From positions 186,001 to 250,000 of the forward strand of contig DFOS01000024.1 in assembly GCA_002376845.1 (NCBI GenBank): 64,000 nt of DNA, given 5' to 3'. Shown one piece after another: positions 1 to 7,345 of the stretch (positions within the stretch are counted from its first letter, which is position 1; the number at the start of each line of letters is the position of its first letter). Source of the DNA: Bdellovibrionaceae bacterium UBA3535 (GTDB lineage Bacteria > Bdellovibrionota > Bdellovibrionia > Bdellovibrionales > UBA840). Both the position numbers and the translations under genes were made by a program. Under the pieces are notes generated by a model. That model did no database searches. It was not told the DNA's origin and was given only the letters and a program-made list of their open reading frames with translations.

Positions 1-450
1 GGAAACTTGGGAAGCCAATTTGCTACGGCTCTCAATCAAAGCAAGCACACCTTCTGCTTGTGTAAGATCGATTCTTTGATTCATAAATGCACGGTATGTA
101 AACTCACCCCTTTGCGCCATTCTACAACCAGCCAAAATTAAGTTCTTTAATATCTCTTGAGTTAGAATAGGGGACCCATGACAAGAAATTTCCACAACTT
201 CATCGCCTGTGAATGACTTTCCTTTTTCAAAATAAGTAATCAAGACTTCATCTAAAGCTTCATTTGCAGAGACTGTTTTTAACGTGGAAAAATATACGTT
301 ATGAGATTGTATAGACTTTTTTAGACCAGGACATAGTTTGCGAACATATTCTAAAGCCTTAGAACCACTTACTCTTAGTACTGCGATCCCACCTATACCA
401 GCGGGAGTCGCAACTGCACATATGGTATCCTCTAAGGCGTAGTTCTTCAT
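1..450 (-). CDS. mnmE: tRNA modification GTPase MnmE (partial, N-terminal 150 residues)
   Basis: MnmE works with MnmG to modify the wobble uridine U34 of certain tRNAs. Only the N-terminal folate-binding (TrmE_N) domain is present; the helical and GTPase domains lie beyond the left edge of the window. By translating the reverse strand I read the family opening ATPAGIGGIAVLRVSG and later GEFTYRAFMNQRIDLTQAEG, which matches the usual PGEFTxRAFLNGKxDL signature. The ATG lies two bases after the khpB stop, so it is surely cotranscribed with khpB, yidC, yidD, rnpA and rpmH. That order is the standard one on the left side of a bacterial dnaA region. No frameshift is visible in the part shown. Confidence 0.93.
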   Translation of the reverse strand, partial: MKNYALEDTICAVATPAGIGGIAVLRVSGSKALEYVRKLCPGLKKSIQSHNVYFSTLKTVSANEALDEVLITYFEKGKSFTGDEVVEISCHGSPILTQEILKNLILAGCRMAQRGEFTYRAFMNQRIDLTQAEGVLALIESRSKLASQVS

Positions 451-452
451 TA

Positions 453-1022
453 CTAAGCATTTTGGCGTTGATTATTATTTCTACCGCCACGTCTTCTTGG
501 CTTTAAATCTGCTGGAAATATTTTAATCTTTTTCTGATGACCATCACCAACTGATTTTGATTTTACGCGCTCGTCTTTTGCTAAATGCTGGTGAACCACC
601 TTGCGGTCGCCAGGGGGTAAGGCGCGAAAATATACTGCCTTATGCTTATCTAAAGCAATACCCTTTAGCTTATCCGCCAAGTCAATTAGGTCATTTAAAG
701 CGTCCTCTCTATAGCCATCAGCATCAAACTGGATAGCCATTTTTGCATCTGGCAGTGCATGTTGCACACTACGTTTAACATAGGTTTGCATAGCATCTAA
801 AAGCATAGCATCTTTATCTGTAAGACTTCCCACATCTTTGCCATGAAAATTGCAAATAATTTGATTCTCATCAAAAGAGATTTTGAAGTCTAAATCTAAT
901 TGCAAAAATTCAATTAAAGTCTCTACTTGGTTCTCAATAATATCTTCTGCTTGTAAAAACACATCACTAGGAGCTTGCGATGAACCACCACCAAATCCGA
1001 ATATTTTTTTGATTAAACTCAT
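453..1022 (-). CDS. khpB: KhpB/Jag RNA-binding protein with degenerate KH loop
   Basis: A KH-R3H protein of the Jag/KhpB family, which binds RNA and lies downstream of yidC in many bacteria. The protein has 189 residues. Residues 1-20 form a short N-terminus (MSLIKKIFGFGGG) in place of the longer Jag_N domain. Residues 25-110 are the KH domain and about 115-168 the R3H domain, with the R-x3-H motif in DRKVVHQHL. The tail is basic (RRRGGRNNNQR). The KH signature normally reads GLLIGKRGETLDALQ; here it reads GSLTDKDAMLLDAMQ, which aligns without gaps, so the RNA-contacting GKRG loop is replaced by DKDA (residues 69-72). RNA binding, if kept, probably depends on R3H and the tail. The gene sits 13 bases after yidC. 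Confidence 0.9.
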   Translation of the reverse strand: MSLIKKIFGFGGGSSQAPSDVFLQAEDIIENQVETLIEFLQLDLDFKISFDENQIICNFHGKDVGSLTDKDAMLLDAMQTYVKRSVQHALPDAKMAIQFDADGYREDALNDLIDLADKLKGIALDKHKAVYFRALPPGDRKVVHQHLAKDERVKSKSVGDGHQKKIKIFPADLKPRRRGGRNNNQRQNA

Positions 1023-1035
1023 TTTTTTCCTCCGT

Positions 1036-2592
1036 CTATACTGTTTTCATTAAGATTTTTTGTTGGATAACTGCAAATAATGTACTGATAAAAATATAAA
1101 GAGTTAGGCCACTAGGAAGAGCAACCATCATCAAAGAAAAAACTACTGGCAAAAACATCATCACTTTGGCTTGTGTTGGATCGAGCGCTGTGGGTGTAAA
1201 CTTTTGCTGCAAGTACATGGTGATACCCATTAAAACTGGCAATACAAAATATGGGTCTTTTAAACTAAGATCCTGTATCCAAAAAATAAATGGCGCTTGA
1301 TACAATTCGATACTCTGACCCAGTACTTGGTACAAAGCAAAAAATATCGGTAATTGAAGAAACATCGGCAAACATCCACCCATTGGGTTCGCCTTATTCT
1401 CCTTCATTACCGCCATTACCTCTTGATTCATTTTCATCGGATCATCTTTATGTTTTTCGCGAATTTTTTGAATGATGGGCTGTATGACCTGCATCTTCTT
1501 CATAGATTTATAGGACATAACATTAAAAGGCAAAACCGCCATACGCACCAGTATTGTCAGTACGATAATAGCAAAACCATAATTTCCCATTAAATCATAC
1601 AAATAGACTAAAAGTCTTAAGATAGGCTTGGCAATTCCACTAAAAAAACCATAGTCCACCACCTCAGAAAAGCGCTCATCAACCATACCAACTATATTGA
1701 ATTTTTTTGGACCAATATAGGATTTATAGGTCATGGAGATATCTTCTTTGCTGGTTTTTGGGTAAATCAGTTTGGCTATGGTTTCTTTTGTATCTCCATT
1801 ATAAAAAGCCCTCATATTTGGGATAAAATCTGAATAATCAATCAACGCGCGAGTAAAATAATGCGAAGACAAAGCAATAATGGAGGCCTTGGCGATATCT
1901 TGGTTCACCAGCTCATCTAGATGATATACCTCTCTTTCAACTTCATTGTTTGCATATACAAATATTTCTTGTTTTTCAAAACTTGGTTTGAATATGGACA
2001 TATCCGGTTCTTCTTTTGTTATGTCCAATATGTAGTTTTCAACTTGGATATCCTGTTTACTTTTATTATGGATTTTAAGATTCGTCTGAATCGTATACTT
2101 ATCCATATCGAGGTTATAAATCTTTTCTACCTTTATGTTTTCATCTTCATAGCTACCTAAAAATTCTGAAGAAGAAATCTTACGAATATCGAAATAAATA
2201 TCTCTTTCATTGATGCGTGTTTCAAAATTCCGCAGGCTTTTGCCCTCGTAATATTTTATTCTTTCTTGCTGTCGATCCGTATAATTTTTAAGTACGATAT
2301 CCTTTAACCCCATACCTTTACTGGAAATTTGAAAAGACATAGTATTATTATCAACATCCATAAAGGATTCTTCTTGTTTGCTAATGGTTTTTGTTTCTAA
2401 ATTACCAGTTTTTTCTACTTCCATGGCCTCTGCTACAGTATCACTTTTGTTTTGTGATTCCGCTGTTTGTACTGGCTTTGTATTCGCTGGTGGCTTAGGT
2501 TGAAAATAGTTTCCCCAAGCAACCCAAATTAATAAAATTAGAATGGTCGCGATGACCGTATTTTTATCCATGAAGCTTTGATTATTTTGCAT
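1036..2592 (-). CDS. yidC: Membrane protein insertase YidC
   Basis: YidC inserts and folds inner-membrane proteins, alone or with SecYEG. The length of 518 residues is typical for the Gram-negative form. An N-terminal membrane helix (about residues 13-30) is followed by a Lys/Glu-rich linker and a large periplasmic beta domain (about 75-320). The conserved 60KD_IMP core occupies 335-515, with the hydrophilic-groove arginine in TILVRMAVLPFN and the cytoplasmic hairpin rich in Met, Lys and Gln (KKMQVIQPIIQKIREKHK). The conserved GGCLPMFLQLPIFFALYQVL block is intact. The start follows AAGGA at suitable spacing and overlaps the yidD stop by 11 bases, which indicates coupled translation. Confidence 0.97.
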   Translation of the reverse strand: MQNNQSFMDKNTVIATILILLIWVAWGNYFQPKPPANTKPVQTAESQNKSDTVAEAMEVEKTGNLETKTISKQEESFMDVDNNTMSFQISSKGMGLKDIVLKNYTDRQQERIKYYEGKSLRNFETRINERDIYFDIRKISSSEFLGSYEDENIKVEKIYNLDMDKYTIQTNLKIHNKSKQDIQVENYILDITKEEPDMSIFKPSFEKQEIFVYANNEVEREVYHLDELVNQDIAKASIIALSSHYFTRALIDYSDFIPNMRAFYNGDTKETIAKLIYPKTSKEDISMTYKSYIGPKKFNIVGMVDERFSEVVDYGFFSGIAKPILRLLVYLYDLMGNYGFAIIVLTILVRMAVLPFNVMSYKSMKKMQVIQPIIQKIREKHKDDPMKMNQEVMAVMKENKANPMGGCLPMFLQLPIFFALYQVLGQSIELYQAPFIFWIQDLSLKDPYFVLPVLMGITMYLQQKFTPTALDPTQAKVMMFLPVVFSLMMVALPSGLTLYIFISTLFAVIQQKILMKTV

Positions 2593-2833
2593 TCTTTTTC
2601 CTTTCCAGATGAGGAACTAAATCAATTCCATGTGGGCCCAAGGGCTGGCATTTTAAAAGCCGTAGAATCACCAAATAGCTTGCTTTAAAAAAGGGTAGTT
2701 CTTTGTATGCTTGTTGGGCGTAGACCGAGCAAGATGGATAAAAGCGACATCTCCCACCAAAAAACGAGGAAAACACTGTCCTATATATAGAAAGTAAAAT
2801 TAATGCCAAAAAATTTAATGGATTTTTTTCCAT
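2582..2833 (-). CDS. yidD: Membrane protein insertion efficiency factor YidD
   Basis: YidD is a small membrane-associated protein that helps YidC-dependent insertion. The 83-residue protein has the family pattern: an amphipathic N-terminus (LALILLSIYRTVFSSFFG), then CRFYPSCSVYAQQAYKE with its conserved cysteines, then LKCQPLGPHGIDLVP. Its start lies inside the end of rnpA (19-base overlap) and its stop lies inside yidC, so rnpA-yidD-yidC form a tightly coupled unit. The length is normal and nothing looks damaged. Confidence 0.96.
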   Translation of the reverse strand: MEKNPLNFLALILLSIYRTVFSSFFGGRCRFYPSCSVYAQQAYKELPFFKASYLVILRLLKCQPLGPHGIDLVPHLERKKNAK

Positions 2834-3156
2834 GCCTTTTCCAGAGTCTCGTCAAAATCTTTTCTACTTACTTGCTTGTAAAACGAGCCCTTCATGGGAA
2901 GTAAAATTATATGGAAATCGAAGGTTTTCTTGCTTGATTTGTAGCGAAAAAATTCTCTAAGCCAGCGTTTTAATCGGTTTCTAACAACCGAATTGCCCAC
3001 TTTTTTTGACAGGGACCAACCAAAACGATTCGTAAGTTCTTGATTTTCCTTGTACTTTAATAATAACCAGGGCTTTATTCGGATGCTTTTGCCAGATTCA
3101 GCTAGGTTTTGAAAATCGGATTTCCGCCGAAGAGCATAAATCCTATTATTTCCCAC
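2815..3156 (-). CDS. rnpA: Ribonuclease P protein component
   Basis: RnpA is the protein subunit of RNase P and assists the catalytic RNA in 5' maturation of tRNA precursors. The 113-residue protein shows the RNR signature in VVRNRLKRWLREFFR and the N-terminal LRRKSDFQNL element. The start is GTG and lies 11 bases inside rpmH, so the ribosomal protein gene and rnpA overlap. No better-placed in-frame ATG is apparent near the conserved N-terminus. The downstream end overlaps yidD by 19 bases. Confidence 0.95.
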   Translation of the reverse strand: MGNNRIYALRRKSDFQNLAESGKSIRIKPWLLLKYKENQELTNRFGWSLSKKVGNSVVRNRLKRWLREFFRYKSSKKTFDFHIILLPMKGSFYKQVSRKDFDETLEKAWKKIH

Positions 3157-3295
3157 CTACACTAACCGCTAATCTCTTGCGTCCCTTTGCTCTTCTACGA
3201 CTGAGCACATCTCGACCACTTTTTGTAGCCATACGGGCACGAAAACCATGAGAATTCTTACGTTTTCTGCGACTTGGCTGATATGTTCTTTTCAT
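3146..3295 (-). CDS. rpmH: Large ribosomal subunit protein bL34
   Basis: bL34 is a very basic 49-residue ribosomal protein. I read it from the reverse strand: it starts MKRTYQPSRRKRKNSHGF, continues RARMATKSGRDVLSRRRAKG and ends RLAVSVGGK. The first part is the universal bL34 signature. The ATG is preceded by AAGGAG at normal spacing. It is the first gene of the leftward operon and diverges from dnaA. Its 3' end overlaps the GTG start of rnpA by 11 bases. Confidence 0.97.
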   Translation of the reverse strand: MKRTYQPSRRKRKNSHGFRARMATKSGRDVLSRRRAKGRKRLAVSVGGK

Positions 3296-3352
3296 GCTAA
3301 CTCCTTAATACGACAACTACTCACGTCTTTATTCCAAAATACGAGTTGCGTA

Positions 3353-3381
3353 AATAAACATCATGCATCCAGTAAAGTCAA
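3353..3381 (-). promoter_or_regulatory. Candidate sigma-70 promoter for the rpmH operon
   Basis: On the minus strand a -35 element TTGACT (3376-3381) is followed after 17 bases by TTTATT (3353-3358, 4/6 match to TATAAT). It lies about 60 bases upstream of the rpmH ATG, in the dnaA/rpmH divergent gap. Assigned by eye only. Confidence 0.5.
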
Positions 3382-3414
3382 GTGGTTGAAATATATCTAA
3401 ATCTATTGTTATAT

Positions 3415-3432
3415 CCCGTTAGCTAAAACGGG
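3415..3432 (+). promoter_or_regulatory. Inverted repeat in the dnaA leader
   Basis: CCCGTT and AACGGG form a perfect 6-bp stem around AGCTAA, ending 8 bases before the dnaA GTG. TTAGCTAA inside it is itself palindromic. The purine-rich stretch that could serve as ribosome-binding site starts in the right arm. It could be an mRNA hairpin limiting DnaA translation or a protein site; both are inference. Confidence 0.4.
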
Positions 3433-3440
3433 CGGGATTC

Positions 3441-4877
3441 GTGCAAACTATTATAAATGATGAAAATACTATAAATACATTCTCGGATCAGAATTTCTGG
3501 CAACAAGTGAAGCATAATCTGACGCAAAAAAATGCCAGTAATAAATTATTACAAACCTGGTTTGAGCCAACGGTCTTGGTTGAAACCATTAATAAGGATC
3601 AGGGGAAATGCTTTCGATTGGGAGTACCCAATGAACTCCATAAATATTGGATTCAAGAAAATTTTCTAGATAAAATTTCTGAGGAAATCTCGAATTTATA
3701 CTCAAAGCCATTTTTATTGGAGCTTGTGGTTACCAACGAACAATTGGCTTACTCACAAAACGTGGAATCACAAGACACTCTGTTTAAAGAGCAGGTGCAC
3801 CATAAAGAAACACAAGAAACAGGCGGTATTTCTAAGCGCTTTGCCAATCTTAATCCCGACTATTTATTTAATACTTTTGTGGTGGGACGTAATAACGAAT
3901 TTGCCCATGCAGCTTGTTACAACATTGCTGACAATCCTGGCAAACAATTGGAATACAACCCTCTATTTATATGTGGTCCTACTGGCATGGGTAAAACCCA
4001 TTTGTTGAATGCCGTGGGTAACCATATTCTACAAAGATATCCACAATTAAAAATTAATTATTTTTCCGCTGAGCGCTTTTTAAATGAATGTATTAATGCC
4101 ATCCGTTTTAAAGATATGGATCGCTTTCGCAAAAACTATCGAGAAGGCTACGACATTCTTTTGGTCGATGATGTCCAAATTCTGGGCAGAGGTGAGTCGG
4201 TACAAGAAGAATTCTTCTATCTACTCGATCATTTTATTGGGCAAAACAAGCAGGTGGTTGTTGCCTCTGATAGAATGCCTAAGGATATTCATGGATTGGC
4301 TGATAGAATCCGCACACGTTTGGAGTGGGGGGTAATCGCCGACATCCAAATGCCTGATTATGAAACAAGAGTTGCGATATTGCGCTATAAAGCAGAGCAA
4401 AGACAAATCAAATTGCCCGAGGACGTAATCCACTTTATCGCTAAAATCTCCAAACGCTCCATACGGGAATTAGAAGGTAATTTAAATAAGTTAAAAATGT
4501 ATACAGAACTACAAGGACTGCCCATCGGCTATGATTTGGCTAGGCAAGTTTTGAGTACTCACAATATTGAAGGCAATGCTTTGACTATTCAGGATATCCA
4601 AAAACTTGTCGCGGATCACTTTAATGTCCGTATTAATGATTTAAAGTCCTCCAACCGCAGCAAACCTTTGGTTACAGCAAGACAGGTATCCATGTTTTTG
4701 GTGAAAAATCATATGGACAAATCATTGCAGGATATTGGACGCGCTTTTGGCGGCAAAGATCACTCCACCGTGATCAATGCCATCCGAAAAATCAACTCTC
4801 AACTAGAGAAAAATTTGGATTTAAGAAAAGATATCGAAGAGTTAGAAACCAGAATTCACAATTTAACAGGGGTGTGA
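3441..4877 (+). CDS. dnaA: Chromosomal replication initiator DnaA
   Basis: DnaA binds DnaA boxes at oriC, forms an ATP-dependent filament and opens the duplex. All four domains are visible in 478 residues: domain I (about 15-90, with FWQQVKHNL), a variable linker (about 100-130), the AAA+ domain III (about 132-345, Walker A GPTGMGKTHLLN at 179-190, Walker B DILLVDDVQIL), and domain IV with the box-recognition helix GGKDHSTVINAIRKI near the C-terminus. Translation starts at GTG with only a weak Shine-Dalgarno match, which fits a low-abundance regulator. The gene diverges from rpmH. The probable origin lies directly downstream, before dnaN. Confidence 0.98.
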   Translation: MQTIINDENTINTFSDQNFWQQVKHNLTQKNASNKLLQTWFEPTVLVETINKDQGKCFRLGVPNELHKYWIQENFLDKISEEISNLYSKPFLLELVVTNEQLAYSQNVESQDTLFKEQVHHKETQETGGISKRFANLNPDYLFNTFVVGRNNEFAHAACYNIADNPGKQLEYNPLFICGPTGMGKTHLLNAVGNHILQRYPQLKINYFSAERFLNECINAIRFKDMDRFRKNYREGYDILLVDDVQILGRGESVQEEFFYLLDHFIGQNKQVVVASDRMPKDIHGLADRIRTRLEWGVIADIQMPDYETRVAILRYKAEQRQIKLPEDVIHFIAKISKRSIRELEGNLNKLKMYTELQGLPIGYDLARQVLSTHNIEGNALTIQDIQKLVADHFNVRINDLKSSNRSKPLVTARQVSMFLVKNHMDKSLQDIGRAFGGKDHSTVINAIRKINSQLEKNLDLRKDIEELETRIHNLTGV

Positions 4878-4885
4878 ATGTTGAT

Positions 4886-5066
4886 CGTGGATAAAGTAGT
4901 GGAAAAGCTAGTGTACATACTTGTTAGTTGCGTTAACCACAATATCCACGGTTTTTATCACATTTTAGATAACAGAGTTTTTTTAAAAAAATATTTTAAT
5001 ATTAGTAGTTTAGCGACTTATCCAGATATTCACACACCTACTACTACTACTAGTATATATATATAG
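4886..5066. other. Candidate chromosomal origin oriC (dnaA-dnaN gap)
   Basis: A non-coding AT-rich gap with several 9-mers close to the DnaA box TTATCCACA: CGTGGATAA (4886-4894, reverse, one mismatch), TTAACCACA (4933-4941, one mismatch), ATATCCACG (4942-4950, two mismatches), TTATCCAGA (5018-5026, one mismatch) and ATATTCACA (5026-5034). They lead into CTA triplets and a TA tract. The rpmH-dnaA gap has no comparable boxes, so the origin seems to be single and downstream of dnaA. Genes on both sides are transcribed away from it. The function is inferred from layout. Confidence 0.8.
5038..5065 (+). repeat. DnaA-trio repeats and AT unwinding tract
   Basis: Five perfect CTA triplets (5038-5052) are followed by G and (TA)6 (5054-5065). 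On the complementary strand, read 3' to 5', the triplets are GAT repeats, matching the DnaA-trio consensus 3'-(G/A)AT-5' of the basal unwinding system. They lie 3 bases after the last DnaA-box-like 9-mer, in the expected polarity. The TA run may also serve as a -10 element for dnaN. Confidence 0.75.
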
Positions 5067-5093
5067 AAAGTAATAGAAATAAGGGATGTATAA

Positions 5094-6209
5094 ATGAGAA
5101 TAGAAATAGAAAAAACGGATTTAATAAAATTATTATCAAAGACACAAAATATTGTAGAAAAAAGAAATACTATGCCAGTATTGGTAAATGTTCTTTTAGA
5201 AGCAAAGGACTCTCGCTTAAAAGTTTTTGCAACCGATTTAGAAGTAAGTCTAACGGATGAAGCAAATTGCCAGGTATTGGAAGAAGGAAGTGTTGCAGTA
5301 AGTGCGAAAAGTTTATTTGATATCATCAAGGAACTGCCAGATAATTATATATCTCTTCACAAAAAAGAAAATAATTGGTTAGAAGTGAAGCAGAATAAAT
5401 CGATATTTAATATTGTTGGTATTTCGGCAGAAGAGTACCCAGTATTTCCAACATATCGCACAAAGGAATTTACTAAAATTAGCGCTGAGGTTCTTAAGGA
5501 TATGATCGAAAAAACAATTTACAGCGTATCTAACGATGAAACTCGTTATCACTTGAATGGAGTATATTTTGAAAATGTTTCGGATGCCGAAGAACCACAA
5601 TTAAGAATGGTATCTACAGATGGTCACCGTTTAGCTATGGTGGAGCGAAAAACAAATTCTTCTAATAAAATTGCGCCCACCCAAGGAGTCATTATTCCCA
5701 GAAAAGGCCTAAATGAGATTCGCAAAATTTTGGATCAAACAACCGATGTGGAGATGGCTATTGAGGGTTCACAATTGATAGTTAAATGTGACAACACAGT
5801 TTTAATGATTCGCTTAATTGAAGGTAAATATCCAAATTACAAAACTTTGATTCCAAAGACTTTATCTCGCCATATACGAGTTTCTAAAGATACATTGTTA
5901 TCATCTTTGAAACGAGTGTCTCTATTATCAAATCAAAAATCCAAAGGGATTACTTTGAATATCCAAAACTCCATGATGGAGATATCTTCTAATAATCCTG
6001 ATCTTGGTGACGCAAAAGAGGAAATCGAGATAGATTATAAAGGCGAGAATATGAAAATCGGTTTTAATGCAAAGTATTTGATGGATGTTCTTAGCAATAT
6101 TGATACAGAACAGGTAGAGATTGAGTTAAATGATTTGGTTTCTCCGGCGCTATTACATCCAAGTGAAGACCGAAATTATCGTTGTGTTGTAATGCCAATG
6201 CGATTTTAA
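5094..6209 (+). CDS. dnaN: DNA polymerase III sliding clamp, beta subunit
   Basis: DnaN is the ring-shaped processivity factor that tethers Pol III and other partners to DNA. The 371 residues fit the three-domain clamp fold. Recognisable blocks are KRNTMPVLVNVLLEA near the N-terminus, the middle domain with RYHLNGVYFE and LRMVSTDGHRLAMVE, and the terminal block ending YRCVVMPMRF, which forms part of the hydrophobic groove for clamp-binding motifs. The upstream gap is the probable origin. The stop overlaps the recF start (TAATG), so dnaN and recF are coupled. Confidence 0.98.
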   Translation: MRIEIEKTDLIKLLSKTQNIVEKRNTMPVLVNVLLEAKDSRLKVFATDLEVSLTDEANCQVLEEGSVAVSAKSLFDIIKELPDNYISLHKKENNWLEVKQNKSIFNIVGISAEEYPVFPTYRTKEFTKISAEVLKDMIEKTIYSVSNDETRYHLNGVYFENVSDAEEPQLRMVSTDGHRLAMVERKTNSSNKIAPTQGVIIPRKGLNEIRKILDQTTDVEMAIEGSQLIVKCDNTVLMIRLIEGKYPNYKTLIPKTLSRHIRVSKDTLLSSLKRVSLLSNQKSKGITLNIQNSMMEISSNNPDLGDAKEEIEIDYKGENMKIGFNAKYLMDVLSNIDTEQVEIELNDLVSPALLHPSEDRNYRCVVMPMRF

Positions 6210-7345
6210 TGTTCTTTGATACCTTACGACTTTATCAATTTCGTAATTTACAACAGCAAGAACTACACTTTGCAAAGGGCCCTAATATTTTGGTTGGGCC
6301 CAATGGTCAGGGTAAGTCGAACTTCATAGAAGCACTGATATATTTAATTAGCGGAAAATCCTTTCGTCCCTTTAAAACCGAGCATCTATTAGCTAAAGAT
6401 CATGTGGATAAACTTGTTTATGTATGTGCAAATGTGGATGAAAAAGATAAGTATGAATTAAAAATAGAAAGCCGAGCGAAAATAACAAAAAATAATAAAA
6501 ATTATTCATGGGCAAAAGCAGTTAAGGATTTGCCTTATGTTTTATTTAGTCCGGAATCTTTGAATGCGATCAAAGCTAGCTCCCAAGAAAGACGGGCACT
6601 AATTGATCAAAGCCTTGTTCTATTAAATCCAGAAAACCAAGCCTTAATAAAAAATTACCAGAAGGTTCTAAGACAGAGAAATCGTATTTTGAGTGATCGG
6701 AAAAACGAAAAGCTAAGTATAAAACAGGGAGATGCTTTGCTGGATAGTATAAACCCGAGTTTTTTTGATTTAGCAGAGGAATTGATGTGGCAAAGATTGG
6801 ATTTATTAAAAAAAATTGGCCCAATATTTTCCTTTGTCTGCAAAGAAATCATGGCGGACAAAAATGTGGAAATAGCTGTGGATTATGTGACTAGCGAACA
6901 AAAATTGAACGAATGGCAGAGAGCAGATTTAAGACCATATTTGGAAAAAAGAGCCGCAACTTTAGTAACAGCCGAAAAAGCCTCTGGGCTTAGTCTGGTG
7001 GGGCCTCATAAGCACGATATATACTTTCAGTTGAATTCTTATGACTCACGATATTATTGCTCACAGGGTCAGCAAAGAGCCATCATATTATCTTTCAAAA
7101 TGGCAAAAATCATGTATTATAAGAGAACTTTTGGCCGCTGGCCCTTTTTGTTTTTGGACGATGTTTTGTCAGAATTGGATGCTCAAAAAAGAGATCATCT
7201 AATTCGTTTTTTAAAAGAAAGCGAAGGGCAAGCATTTATTACCACAACAGATCTTTCTTTTTCGCAAGATTTGTTGGAGTTGGGCGGCAGAGTGTTTGAA
7301 GTGAGTGAGGGTAAAGTTTTGCCAGAAAAAAATGAGGTTGTGTAA
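6209..7345 (+). CDS. recF: DNA replication and repair protein RecF
   Basis: RecF is an SMC/Rad50-like ATPase of the RecFOR pathway that loads RecA at single-strand gaps. From the ATG that overlaps the dnaN stop the protein has 378 residues and begins MFFDTLRLYQFRNL, the usual RecF opening. Walker A is GPNGQGKS (about 31-38), the signature region CSQGQQRAIILSFKMA, and Walker B LFLDDVLSELD. A longer frame beginning nine codons earlier lies inside dnaN and is disfavoured. The stop is directly followed by the gyrB GTG. The order dnaA-dnaN-recF-gyrB is widely conserved. Confidence 0.96.
   Translation: MFFDTLRLYQFRNLQQQELHFAKGPNILVGPNGQGKSNFIEALIYLISGKSFRPFKTEHLLAKDHVDKLVYVCANVDEKDKYELKIESRAKITKNNKNYSWAKAVKDLPYVLFSPESLNAIKASSQERRALIDQSLVLLNPENQALIKNYQKVLRQRNRILSDRKNEKLSIKQGDALLDSINPSFFDLAEELMWQRLDLLKKIGPIFSFVCKEIMADKNVEIAVDYVTSEQKLNEWQRADLRPYLEKRAATLVTAEKASGLSLVGPHKHDIYFQLNSYDSRYYCSQGQQRAIILSFKMAKIMYYKRTFGRWPFLFLDDVLSELDAQKRDHLIRFLKESEGQAFITTTDLSFSQDLLELGGRVFEVSEGKVLPEKNEVV

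Noticed and set aside
5038..5052. CTA triplet run as a sequencing or slippage artefact
   Set aside because: Its position and polarity relative to DnaA boxes and the TA tract fit a functional DnaA-trio, so it is reported as such.
4878..5066. 62-codon plus-strand frame after dnaA
   Set aside because: It covers the DnaA boxes, the CTA triplets and TA run, ends in low-complexity TTTTSIYI and has no ribosome-binding site. The region is better explained as oriC.
6182..6208. Nine extra N-terminal codons for recF
   Set aside because: They lie inside dnaN and precede the conserved RecF opening MFFDTLRLYQFRNL, which starts at the ATG overlapping the dnaN stop.
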